From NCBI RefSeq assembly GCF_001666835.1, contig NZ_LZJF01000201.1, positions 53,612 to 117,611 of the forward strand: a DNA stretch of 64,000 nt, given 5' to 3'. Shown here piece after piece: positions 18,317 to 25,807 of the stretch (positions are counted from its first letter, which is position 1; each line of letters starts with the position of its first letter). The position numbers and the translations under genes were made by a program. This stretch comes from Mycobacterium sp. E3251. Its GTDB lineage: Bacteria; Actinomycetota; Actinomycetes; Mycobacteriales; Mycobacteriaceae. A model generated the notes under the pieces. The model ran no database searches, was not told where the DNA came from, and worked only from the letters and a program-made list of their open reading frames with translations.

Positions 18317-19090
18317 ATGGCGAGAATGCGGCTTTCGGTATCTCTGAGCCTCATGACGACAGCGGCCACCGGTGTCGCCCTGTTCTCCGTGAGCGCGCCA
18401 GTGGGGATTGCCCGCGCTGATCAGCAGGACATGAAGCAATACGTCAACAACGAGCGCCGTTCCACCAGCTGTCCAGGGCTGACGGACCGCGCCGACCTCG
18501 ACAATGCGGCTCAACAGTATGCGAACACCGAGAAGACCCCGGTGCAGTCAGGCGGCTACCGGGGCGCCGTCGTCGCCTTCCTCGGCTCAGGCGATCCGTA
18601 CGCCAAGGCCGCTGACAGCGCCATGGCTAAGGCGAAAGGTGCCGTCCACGACTGCAAGTACACCGACTATGGCGTGGGTTTCATCCGACATGAAGATCGC
18701 AGTGTCGACGTCGTGACCATCGTGCTCGGCGCGGAAAACCCCACGCCGACCGTCTCTCCGCCGTCCAACCAGGCGCATGGACCGGGGCTCGATTTGGAAC
18801 AGAGTGCCGTCGTTCAGGCACGCAGCGGAACCAGCTGCCCAGGGCTGGCCTACCAAACCGCACTTGAAGGCGTGGCGCAACAGTACGCCAGAACAGAGAG
18901 TCCCGCGTTCGCGCCCGGCCAGACAGGATTTCTGGCATCCGGTGATCCCACGGTCAGAGCCATTGACAGCCTGATCCCTAAAGCCCACAACGCGATCGCC
19001 GATTGCAGCAACACGGTGTACGGCGTGGGCTTCGTCCGGCACGACGACAGAAATGTCAGCGTCGTCACGGTTGTGCTTGCAAAGCACTGA
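18317..19090 (+). CDS. Exported protein with two CAP-like domains
   Basis: 257 residues starting at ATG 18317, with AAAGGAG eight bases upstream. A signal peptide is visible (hydrophobic residues 6-30, cleavage after ARA near residue 34). The mature part is two similar halves: each has TSCPGL (near residues 50 and 177) followed by a helix with QQYA, and each ends in a DC...YGVGF(I/V)RH(E/D)DR strand region and VV(T)xVL. This is the pattern of small mycobacterial CAP/SCP-like secreted domains, without the conserved histidines of true CAP proteins. Two cysteines per half could form a disulfide. The gene carries regulon promoter 1 and shares its domain with the product at 20442. Role unknown. 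Confidence 0.75.
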   Translation: MARMRLSVSLSLMTTAATGVALFSVSAPVGIARADQQDMKQYVNNERRSTSCPGLTDRADLDNAAQQYANTEKTPVQSGGYRGAVVAFLGSGDPYAKAADSAMAKAKGAVHDCKYTDYGVGFIRHEDRSVDVVTIVLGAENPTPTVSPPSNQAHGPGLDLEQSAVVQARSGTSCPGLAYQTALEGVAQQYARTESPAFAPGQTGFLASGDPTVRAIDSLIPKAHNAIADCSNTVYGVGFVRHDDRNVSVVTVVLAKH

Positions 19091-19254
19091 CCCGACTGTT
19101 TCTGTGTCGACCGACGCGTAATGTCCTTCGGCGCCAACTACTTACCCAGCAAGTGCCTCAGTCCTGATGTGCCACACGCCGCCGGTCATATCCTGCGCTC
19201 CCTTGAACATCACCTGCACCGACGCTAGCGGCCACATCCCAAAACTGTTGACAG

Positions 19255-19563
19255 TTAAGCTCTGCCGAGGGGCGGTACTTGAGTAGCTGCCGTTACCCGG
19301 TCGGCAGGAATGCCCGCCTGCAGACAGGCTCGGGTGACCAGGTCGGCGGAATCGGCCGAGAAGATTCCGAACATGTAGGCGTCCTCCGGTACCGAGACGG
19401 CGTAGAGCAACTGAGGGGGATGGGCTTGGGCGGCAAGGGCCGCCAGTGATCGTCGCAGGGACTGCGCCATGTCCGCGATAAGTAGCTCATCGCTTTGGCG
19501 GGTGTACCACTCCGCCAGATAACACGGTGACGAAGCAACATCATCAGCCGTCACAACATGCAC
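19255..19563 (-). CDS. DUF4242-like small protein
   Basis: 102 residues. The stretch from YLAEWYTRQ through LLYAVSVPEDAYMFGIFSA to ACLQAGIPADRVTAA has the spacing of DUF4242-type ferredoxin-like proteins, ending in the typical GIPADRVT motif. No signal peptide, so probably cytoplasmic. Start GTG at 19563 (a second GTG is three codons on). It lies 17 bases after the lipoprotein stop on the same strand and so is most likely the second gene of that transcript. Biochemical role unknown; the family name is my best match, not certain. Confidence 0.6.
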   Translation of the reverse strand: MHVVTADDVASSPCYLAEWYTRQSDELLIADMAQSLRRSLAALAAQAHPPQLLYAVSVPEDAYMFGIFSADSADLVTRACLQAGIPADRVTAATQVPPLGRA

Positions 19564-19580
19564 CCCGAGCTATCCGGGCT

Positions 19581-20150
19581 CTAACGCGGCACTTGCGGGG
19601 CGATTTCACGGGCCAGTTTTACCGCAGCGGCATTCGCGTCGTCGGGCGAGAGCCGCAAGACTGCGACCTGCACCGTATTGACGCGATTGCCGGCAGCGAA
19701 TTCGACTTCACCGCCACCCAGATAACGCATCCCGTCCGGCCCCGGCCTGGAGGTGTCCGGGAAGCTCGGCGCTGGAAGCTTGTTGTTCAGGGCGGTGCCG
19801 GGGTTGCTGATCGTGAGTGAGACGGATTCCTCAGTCGCGGTGTTCTGCCACGTGCAGTCGGCTTGTTGCGGATCCTTGCCCGTCGCCACACCCGGAGCCG
19901 GCGCGCCTAGTAGTGACGAAATCTCCTGTGGCGCAACCATAGAGCAGGCGTCAATGCGTGCCGCAACCGGCGGCTTGGAGGCGGCGGTCGACTGCGACGC
20001 CGGTGCCCCGGCGGCGCCGGCGTTCAGACCGTTCGACCCACATGCGGCTAGCACGCAGCACACCGCGGCGATGGCCGGTATCCCTTGCGGGCGAGGCGGC
20101 CGGATCAGGATCGAACTTACCGACGCACCATTATTGCCAAATGCACGCAT
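19581..20150 (-). CDS. DUF3558-like lipoprotein
   Basis: 189 residues. A basic, fairly long start is followed by a hydrophobic run and the lipobox LAAC, giving a lipid-anchored mature protein from CGSNGLNAG on. The domain after the low-complexity linker starts IDACSMVAPQEISSLLG and has CTWQN about 30 residues on. This is the two-cysteine pattern of DUF3558-like mycobacterial and streptomycete lipoproteins. GGGAGGT lies six bases before ATG 20150, a strong ribosome site. It carries regulon promoter 2 and is followed by the DUF4242-like gene. Confidence 0.78.
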   Translation of the reverse strand: MRAFGNNGASVSSILIRPPRPQGIPAIAAVCCVLAACGSNGLNAGAAGAPASQSTAASKPPVAARIDACSMVAPQEISSLLGAPAPGVATGKDPQQADCTWQNTATEESVSLTISNPGTALNNKLPAPSFPDTSRPGPDGMRYLGGGEVEFAAGNRVNTVQVAVLRLSPDDANAAAVKLAREIAPQVPR

Positions 20151-20201
20151 GGTTTACCTCCCACATCGCGAACCGGTGACTCGACGGCCCAACGAATTTC
20201 G

Positions 20202-20246
20202 ACACTAGGAGCTTTGGATCGCGGCTATCAATAGGGAGTTCCCCTA
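20202..20246 (-). promoter_or_regulatory. Regulon promoter 2: TAGGG-N5-CCCTA box and -10
   Basis: On the minus strand the box reads TAGGGGAACTCCCTA (20246 to 20232), a TAGGG/CCCTA palindrome. TAGTGT at 20207-20202 follows after 24 bases and serves as the -10. The leader to the lipoprotein ATG at 20150 would be about 45 bases. It is divergent from promoter 3, 84 bases away. Confidence 0.72.
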
Positions 20247-20329
20247 CACCCGCGCCGAGCGCGGCCGTCCGCGCCCGTTTAACGCACAAGAGACGCAACG
20301 CCGCGATACTGGCCCGTGTGTCATAGCCA

Positions 20330-20373
20330 TAGGGAAATGCCCTATTGGCCGGCACACACATCGGGCATAGCGT
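20330..20373 (+). promoter_or_regulatory. Regulon promoter 3: TAGGG-N5-CCCTA box and TAGCGT
   Basis: TAGGGAAATGCCCTA (20330-20344) is a perfect inverted repeat, extended to ATAGGG/CCCTAT. TAGCGT at 20368-20373 follows after 23 bases. The predicted leader to ATG 20442 is about 60 bases. This is the cleanest copy of the box in the window. Confidence 0.78.
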
Positions 20374-20441
20374 CCAAATCGTCAGACGCAGCAGCAAAAC
20401 CGTCATCACCGCTTGACGAGAACTGCACCGAGTGAGGCCCC

Positions 20442-21170
20442 ATGACCAGATCACGACCACGCATAACGCTTGCGTCCGCAGCAGCGTCCGCAGGCGCCGT
20501 TGTCTTGGCGGCAGCCATCGCCACTCCGGCCGCACATGCTGATCCTCTCGACGCGATTCGGGGTGCGGTCAACGGCGCACGTGCCGAATCGACTTGTCCA
20601 CCCTTGACGTATTCCGGTCAATTAGAAGCCGCCGCGCAGCAGCTCGCCAGACAACCGAGCGACGCCTACGAGCACATCAATCCCCACGGCTACCAGGGCG
20701 CCACGAGCGGTAACCTCGTTCGCGACGATCCCACGGCCAGAGCCACATCCGAACTCGTGGCACAGGAAAGGATCCCCATTCACGACTGCGCCAATAAGGA
20801 TTACGGCGTAGGCATGTTTCGGGACGACGGAGCGGACAAGAGTGTTGTCGCCGTCGTGCTGGGTAAGCCGGCGCCGCCAAAAGCCCCGCCGGCGCCACCA
20901 CCCTCGCCGAAAGCCGCACCAGATCCCCCGCCGGCGCCGGTCCACCAGCTCGCCAAAGTGGTTGGCGGGGACGCGGACGTGTTCAACATCGCACACAACG
21001 ACGTTCCCGATCCCACGACCGGCGTAGTAGCGGTCAAGATCGGCAAGTTGACGAACGGCTCGCAGGTCTCGATTGAACCGCCCTGCAAAAACGGTTGGTG
21101 CTGGGTCGATTCGACTCAGATAAAACGCGGTTATGGCTTCGTGGAGCAGAGTCACCTGCAGCTAAGTTAA
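20442..21170 (+). CDS. Exported protein: CAP-like domain plus SH3-like domain
   Basis: 242 residues. The signal peptide has ARG-rich start and a long alanine-rich core ending AAHA (about residue 33). Residues 35-145 are one CAP-like unit like those of the 18317 product (STCPPLTYSGQLEAAAQQLA, then HDCANKDYGVGMF and VVAVVLG). A linker of about 30 residues made of proline, alanine and lysine follows. The last 65 residues (VFNIAHNDVPDP, PPCKNGWCWVDS, GYGFVEQSHLQ) look like a bacterial SH3 module with a CxxxxWCW pair. Such modules often bind wall peptides. The gene carries regulon promoter 3. Confidence 0.75.
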   Translation: MTRSRPRITLASAAASAGAVVLAAAIATPAAHADPLDAIRGAVNGARAESTCPPLTYSGQLEAAAQQLARQPSDAYEHINPHGYQGATSGNLVRDDPTARATSELVAQERIPIHDCANKDYGVGMFRDDGADKSVVAVVLGKPAPPKAPPAPPPSPKAAPDPPPAPVHQLAKVVGGDADVFNIAHNDVPDPTTGVVAVKIGKLTNGSQVSIEPPCKNGWCWVDSTQIKRGYGFVEQSHLQLS

Positions 21171-21236
21171 CGGACCATAACCTGCATGGCGCGGGAAAGC
21201 GCACGCGGCAGCCGACCCTCCCCGCCGTGGCCGAAG

Positions 21237-21716
21237 CTAGACCGGGCGCGCGGCTTGAGTACTGACCTCCATGCCATGGCCGGTGTGGTCATTGGTGAAG
21301 ACGAAGCTGTCGCCCGTAGCCGCGACGGTCCAGCCTTGCGCCTCGTACGCCCCGGGCTGTAGCTCAACCTTGCCCGCAAGCGCTCCCAGGTCAGCCTCGA
21401 CGAATTGGAATTTGCCGTCGGCGCTGACGCTCACGGCATGGAATGGCTGACCGTTGCCGCGAGGAGGCCAGCTGTCCGAGGAGGTTTGACAGGCGACCAG
21501 TTCGGCGCTGATCGAACAACTAATCGCCCGCGATGCCAAGGTCACACGCACATACCCGTGGTCGTTGGGGACCAAGGGAGTGGGGGGCACGGGAGGCGTC
21601 GAGGTCGAGATCAACCGATACGAGCGCGGCTCCGTCATGCCGGTTGACCTCGTGGCGGCCACCGCGGCCAAGATCACAGCAATAAGGGCGGCCAGCTGCC
21701 GAGCTTTGATACGCAT
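21237..21716 (-). CDS. Small exported protein, unknown family
   Basis: 159 residues. A short basic start (MRIKARQ) and hydrophobic residues 8-22 form a signal peptide or anchor. A Pro/Thr-rich stretch follows (STSTPPVPPTPLVPNDHG). The rest contains two cysteines (SCSIS, ACQTS) and a GQPFHAVSVSADGKFQFVEADLG block, like many small mycobacterial secreted beta proteins of the type that start with a -GYVRVTL- strand. Start ATG at 21716. Carries regulon promoter 5. No function can be assigned. Confidence 0.68.
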   Translation of the reverse strand: MRIKARQLAALIAVILAAVAATRSTGMTEPRSYRLISTSTPPVPPTPLVPNDHGYVRVTLASRAISCSISAELVACQTSSDSWPPRGNGQPFHAVSVSADGKFQFVEADLGALAGKVELQPGAYEAQGWTVAATGDSFVFTNDHTGHGMEVSTQAARPV

Positions 21717-21758
21717 CGCATCGAACCCCTGTCGCTTGTATTGAACGCGCGAGGACCA

Positions 21759-21802
21759 ACGCTATCGGCGCAGCGGCCGGCTTTGCATCAGGGAAATCAC
21801 TA
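21759..21802 (-). promoter_or_regulatory. Regulon promoter 5: degenerate box and TAGCGT
   Basis: On the minus strand the box reads TAGTGATTTCCCTGA (21802 to 21788). It is the most degenerate copy. TAGCGT (21764-21759) follows after exactly 23 bases, which is why I count it. The predicted leader to ATG 21716 is about 36 bases. Confidence 0.6.
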
Positions 21803-21866
21803 CATTTCGACGCGCTCGGTGAGCATGCCGCATAGCGAGACGCCCCCAGGTCGGCTTCGAAACTTA

Positions 21867-21910
21867 TAGGGAAACTCCGTATTCCACCTCGAACCCGGCC
21901 GCCTTAGCGT
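21867..21910 (+). promoter_or_regulatory. Regulon promoter 4: TAGGG-N5-CCGTA box and TAGCGT
   Basis: The box TAGGGAAACTCCGTA is at 21867-21881; TAGCGT at 21905-21910 follows after 23 bases. The predicted transcript start near 21917 gives a 36-base leader to ATG 21953 with its AGGAG. This supports that start over the earlier ATG at 21932. It is divergent from promoter 5, with box edges 64 bases apart. Confidence 0.75.
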
Positions 21911-21952
21911 TGAGCAGCGAACAGAGGGCATATGGCGACAGGAGTTGTTCTG

Positions 21953-22699
21953 ATGTCTTGGTATTCGGCGCCACAGGCCACGTCCGTGAAAGAGCCCCGC
22001 CGCGAGTCGGAGCGGCCTTCGCGACACGAGCACCACCGGACCGCACCGCTAGCCGCGTTGCTGCTCGGTGCGGTCCTTGCAAGCTGCATGACCGTTCTGC
22101 CCAGCGCTTCCGCGAATGGCGGCTGCATTCCCGGCGACGCCCCCGGCCAGGTTCCGCGCCAAGCCCGCCCCGGCGACAACGTGTGCGTCTCGTCAACGGT
22201 CGCGGCGGAAGTTCAATCCGAGAACGCGGCCGCAGCCGCGGGCCAGGGCTACGCCGGTGGAGGCGCTTACGGACCCAAGACGTGTGTCTCGGGGTTGGTA
22301 TGGCGCGAGGCATTCGACGGCGATGCGGTGTGTGTCAGCCCGCAGAGGCGCACCGAAACGTGGCAGGAAAACGCCAATGCTGGGGTCGGCGCCACCGGCG
22401 GACTGAAGCCACAAACCAACTCGACAGCGTCCGGTCAGCACACGGTGACGTACCAGGTCCTGGGAGCGGGTGACGTCTTCTCAGCCATTCCCGACCCCGG
22501 CACGCCGGTGTATCCGGCCAGCAACACCACCTGGGTTTCTACGCCGTGGTCGCAGACGGTACAAGTATCCGGAAGCAAGTTCCTGGCCTTGAATTACACG
22601 GACCACCACGGTACTCACGACTGCTCGATCTTGGTGGACGGTCAGCCCGTACACCTCACTGAGCACAAGCCAGGACGCTGCGCTTACCAGATTCCTTAG
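21953..22699 (+). CDS. Exported protein with Cys repeats and MmpS-like C-terminal domain
   Basis: 248 residues from ATG 21953, which has AGGAG eight bases upstream; ATG 21932 in the same frame has GAGGG only three bases before it. A signal segment (LAALLLGAVLASC to SASA) follows a basic N-terminus of about 28 residues. Two copies of a short module follow: a CVSS/CVSP cysteine block, each followed by an Arg/Glu helix ending in ENA or NANA, with CVSGLVWREAFDGDAVC between. The C-terminal 95 residues (VTYQVLGAG, TPWSQTVQVSG, DCSILVDGQ, GRCAYQIP) look like the beta-sandwich of MmpS proteins. It carries regulon promoter 4 and converges on the LuxR gene. Confidence 0.75.
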   Translation: MSWYSAPQATSVKEPRRESERPSRHEHHRTAPLAALLLGAVLASCMTVLPSASANGGCIPGDAPGQVPRQARPGDNVCVSSTVAAEVQSENAAAAAGQGYAGGGAYGPKTCVSGLVWREAFDGDAVCVSPQRRTETWQENANAGVGATGGLKPQTNSTASGQHTVTYQVLGAGDVFSAIPDPGTPVYPASNTTWVSTPWSQTVQVSGSKFLALNYTDHHGTHDCSILVDGQPVHLTEHKPGRCAYQIP

Positions 22700-22768
22700 T
22701 AAGCGGCGTCCAACTCCTTCCGCCTCGGGGATTCCTTCGCCCGCAGACCCGGGTACTCAGACCGGTTG

Positions 22769-25540
22769 CTAGGAGTCGCTTTTCAGTTGGTCCAGGCGAC
22801 GGCCTAGTTCCGCACGGGATCGGATGCCGAGTTTGCGATAGATCCTAGAGAGGTGCACTTCCACGGTCTTAGGACTGACGAAGAGTGCAGCGGCGATGTC
22901 GTGATTCGTTCTGCCACCCGCCGCCAGGTCGGCGATCCGTTGCTCCGCTGACGTCAGCACCTTCGACTCACCTCGGCCGAAGTTGATGCGTTCCAATGAG
23001 GTTCGCGCACGTCGCTCCCAAAGCGGCGTGTTGAGCTCTTCGAAGGCGGCCGCGGCTGTACGCATCGCTGTAGCGGCGACTTCTCGGCTGCGCTGCCTGC
23101 GCAGAATCTCACCAAGGAGCAATTGCGTCCGGGCCCGCTCAAACGGCATCGGTAGCCGCTCATGCTCGGCCATCGCGCGTTCGGCAGCCTCCAGCGCGGC
23201 ACTCAGATCTCGTCTACCGGCCAAGAGCATCGCCCGGCAACGGGACCCCAATGCCAGCATCCACGGCCTGTCCAACCGATGTCCGTTGCCCTCCAGAACG
23301 TCAATCAGGCTCAGGGCCTCGTCGAATCGGCCAAGGTGAATCAGCGCTTCGGCCGCATCGGGTAGAAACGGGGTGACATAGATTTCCGTGGCGCGCGGGT
23401 TCTGCTCGAATCGACCCAGCAGCGGTGCCACAGTCTGCAGCACCGCCTCGTAGTTGCCGAGGGAAAGTTCAAGAAAGCCAAGTGTGGTCGTCGGCCACAC
23501 CGTGACCAGTGCTGGCGAGTCGCACCGCTGCGCTGCGCTAAGCGCCGCGCGGGCATCGCGGCGAGCTACAGGCTCGTCGCCGGCGTAGGCGGCCACCATG
23601 GCCTGGATCATCAGTGCCACCGCCAGCGGCAGGTCCTCGTCGAGGAGGCGCGCACGCTGCAGGGCATCCTCACCGATGAGCGATGCTTCCGCGAAGTCGC
23701 CACGCCAGATCTCGTTGAGCGCGCCATGGAAGGCATCGACCATCATCTCGCTGTCCGCACCACGCTCGGCATAGCGCTGCCGAATCGTCCTGAGCTCCCG
23801 GCGCCCCTCCTCTAGGCGTCCCGTCGCGTTGAGCAGCGCGGCGCGCTGAAGAGTTGGCCACAGCATGGCCGACGACGGCTCTTCGCCGTCGTCGAGCAGC
23901 ACCGCCGTTCGCAAGGTCGCTTCGTCGAAACCGTCACCGACCAGGAAGTGCACCAGAACTTGCATGCTCAACGCCTGGCTCAGGACCTGACGGTCGTCTA
24001 GCCGGGCCGCCCTGTTCACCGCCTCGTTGGCCGCCTGCACGGCGGCGTCGAACTCGTGAGTGTTGATCCGGGCGAAGGACAACGACACCAATATCCGACC
24101 CAGCAACCCGTTGTCTCCGGTGGCCGCGTCCGCCGCTCGCTGCAGCAACCGAGCGCCTTCTCGGGAACTGCCGTCGAGCAACGCCCACAGTCCCAGCAAG
24201 CTTAGGGCCTCGGCGTGCACCCGCACCGCTGCCGGGGTCTCGAGCACTTCCTCGAGAACCTCGCGTGCGCGAGCTGCATCGCCGGCGCTGAAGTGTAGTG
24301 TCGCGCAACGGATCCTACGCTCAGGATCATTTGCGCCGAGCTCGTTGGCTAATTCGGCGAACTCGGCGGCCGCCGCCGGTGCCCCACGCCTGCTGGCCAA
24401 CTCAGCGGCGGCATCAAGGGCCTCCAGCGTTGCCGCGTCACCGTGGGTGGCGGCCAGCGCCAGGTGGCGAGCGCGCAATTCCGGGTGGTCAACCAGCGCC
24501 GCCAGACGCCTGTGCATGGCGCGCCGTTGCGACGGTGCGGCTGCGGTATAAACGGCAGCGATGAGTAGTGGGTGAGTGAATCGGAGCCGGTTACGGTCGA
24601 TTGTGATGATGCCGCGCTGCTCTGCGACGAGCAGTCGTTGAACACATTCATCGACGCCCCGACCTGCCGCCTTCGACACGACGTCTACCGTCGGTTCGGC
24701 CAGACATGCTGCGGCAAGAAGGATTTCGCGCACATCCTCATCGAGCACCCCGATTTTGGAAGTTACCAGCCCGGTCAATGTGGCTGGCAGGGTCATCTCG
24801 ATGCCCGTTTGCCCCTCGGGTATGGCGCGCGCTAATTCGATGGCGTAGAAGGGATTGCCGCCAGAGGCGTCGTGAATGCGCAACATGGCATGCCTTGAAA
24901 CCGAGCGCCCCAGCCGCGCCGTGATGACTTGATGCAGTCCGCCGACGGTCAAGGGTTTGAGCGCAAGTCGCCTCATCGCATTGGGGTTCTCGAGCTGCAG
25001 CCACGATACGTCGTCAGCATCGCCAGTCCGCACGGTCGCCAACAACCCCACGGGACCGGAAAACCGTCGTGCGGCGAACGCGACAATGCGAGCACTGGAA
25101 GGGTCCAGCCATTGGAGGTCGTCGATGGCCACCAGCACCGGAGCGCTATCCGACAGGATCTCGATCGCCGAAACGAACGCCGCCGCAACCGCACGTTGGT
25201 CCGTTGCCTGTCCATCGGCACTGACCTGCAACAGAATTCGGTCGACCGCCGCCCGTTGCGGTGCCGGTAGCGCGTCGAGAACGTCCGCCCCGACAGTTGA
25301 AAAAAGGTCAGCCAAGGAGACGTAGGCCGTCACCGATTCGGTGGCCGCGGCATGCGCGGAAAGCACATGCATGCCTCGTGCGCGGGCCCGGTCGATAGCT
25401 GCCAACCACAGGGTGGTCTTGCCGATTCCCGCTTCGCCCTCCAAGAGCAAGCATGCGGTCGTTGTGGTGCACGCATCGAGAAATTCGGAGATGGCTTCGG
25501 ACTCCGCCGCACGACTCCCCGGTAGCAGTGGCCCGTCCAT
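22769..25540 (-). CDS. Large LuxR-family ATPase transcriptional regulator (LAL type)
   Basis: 923 residues. Walker A is GEAGIGKTT at residues 35-43; Walker B is VLVAIDDLQWLD near residue 137. A long helical TPR-rich middle follows. The last 60 residues are a LuxR-type helix-turn-helix (LTSAEQRIADLAAGG, NHDIAAALFVSPKTVEVHLSRIYRKLG). This is the MalT/LAL layout, in which ATP and an inducer switch the protein to an active oligomer. ATG 25540 was chosen because homologues start just before the P-loop domain; the open frame runs further only by overlapping alkA antisense. It closes the block of box-bearing exported genes and is the best candidate for their activator. No box is visible upstream of it. 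Confidence 0.9.
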   Translation of the reverse strand: MDGPLLPGSRAAESEAISEFLDACTTTTACLLLEGEAGIGKTTLWLAAIDRARARGMHVLSAHAAATESVTAYVSLADLFSTVGADVLDALPAPQRAAVDRILLQVSADGQATDQRAVAAAFVSAIEILSDSAPVLVAIDDLQWLDPSSARIVAFAARRFSGPVGLLATVRTGDADDVSWLQLENPNAMRRLALKPLTVGGLHQVITARLGRSVSRHAMLRIHDASGGNPFYAIELARAIPEGQTGIEMTLPATLTGLVTSKIGVLDEDVREILLAAACLAEPTVDVVSKAAGRGVDECVQRLLVAEQRGIITIDRNRLRFTHPLLIAAVYTAAAPSQRRAMHRRLAALVDHPELRARHLALAATHGDAATLEALDAAAELASRRGAPAAAAEFAELANELGANDPERRIRCATLHFSAGDAARAREVLEEVLETPAAVRVHAEALSLLGLWALLDGSSREGARLLQRAADAATGDNGLLGRILVSLSFARINTHEFDAAVQAANEAVNRAARLDDRQVLSQALSMQVLVHFLVGDGFDEATLRTAVLLDDGEEPSSAMLWPTLQRAALLNATGRLEEGRRELRTIRQRYAERGADSEMMVDAFHGALNEIWRGDFAEASLIGEDALQRARLLDEDLPLAVALMIQAMVAAYAGDEPVARRDARAALSAAQRCDSPALVTVWPTTTLGFLELSLGNYEAVLQTVAPLLGRFEQNPRATEIYVTPFLPDAAEALIHLGRFDEALSLIDVLEGNGHRLDRPWMLALGSRCRAMLLAGRRDLSAALEAAERAMAEHERLPMPFERARTQLLLGEILRRQRSREVAATAMRTAAAAFEELNTPLWERRARTSLERINFGRGESKVLTSAEQRIADLAAGGRTNHDIAAALFVSPKTVEVHLSRIYRKLGIRSRAELGRRLDQLKSDS

Positions 25541-25807
25541 AAGCGTCAGTGGGAAGGACCGCCAGCGAATGAACAAATGCCGGCGCCGAACACGGCTGGG
25601 CGAGCCGACTCGCCTGACCCCACAAGCCGTGGCCAATCGCGGCGTGGGAGCCTGCTCATGATCCGGGGCAATTTGACATAAAACGAAACATATAGGTGCT
25701 CTAACAGGCCTGCAACCTCGACACGTGCGGCAAGGGACAGCGACGGTCCGCACTACCATGTCGTTTTTCCGCCAGTTTTGTCGGCGGGCGGGTGTAAGTC
25801 TTGAGGC

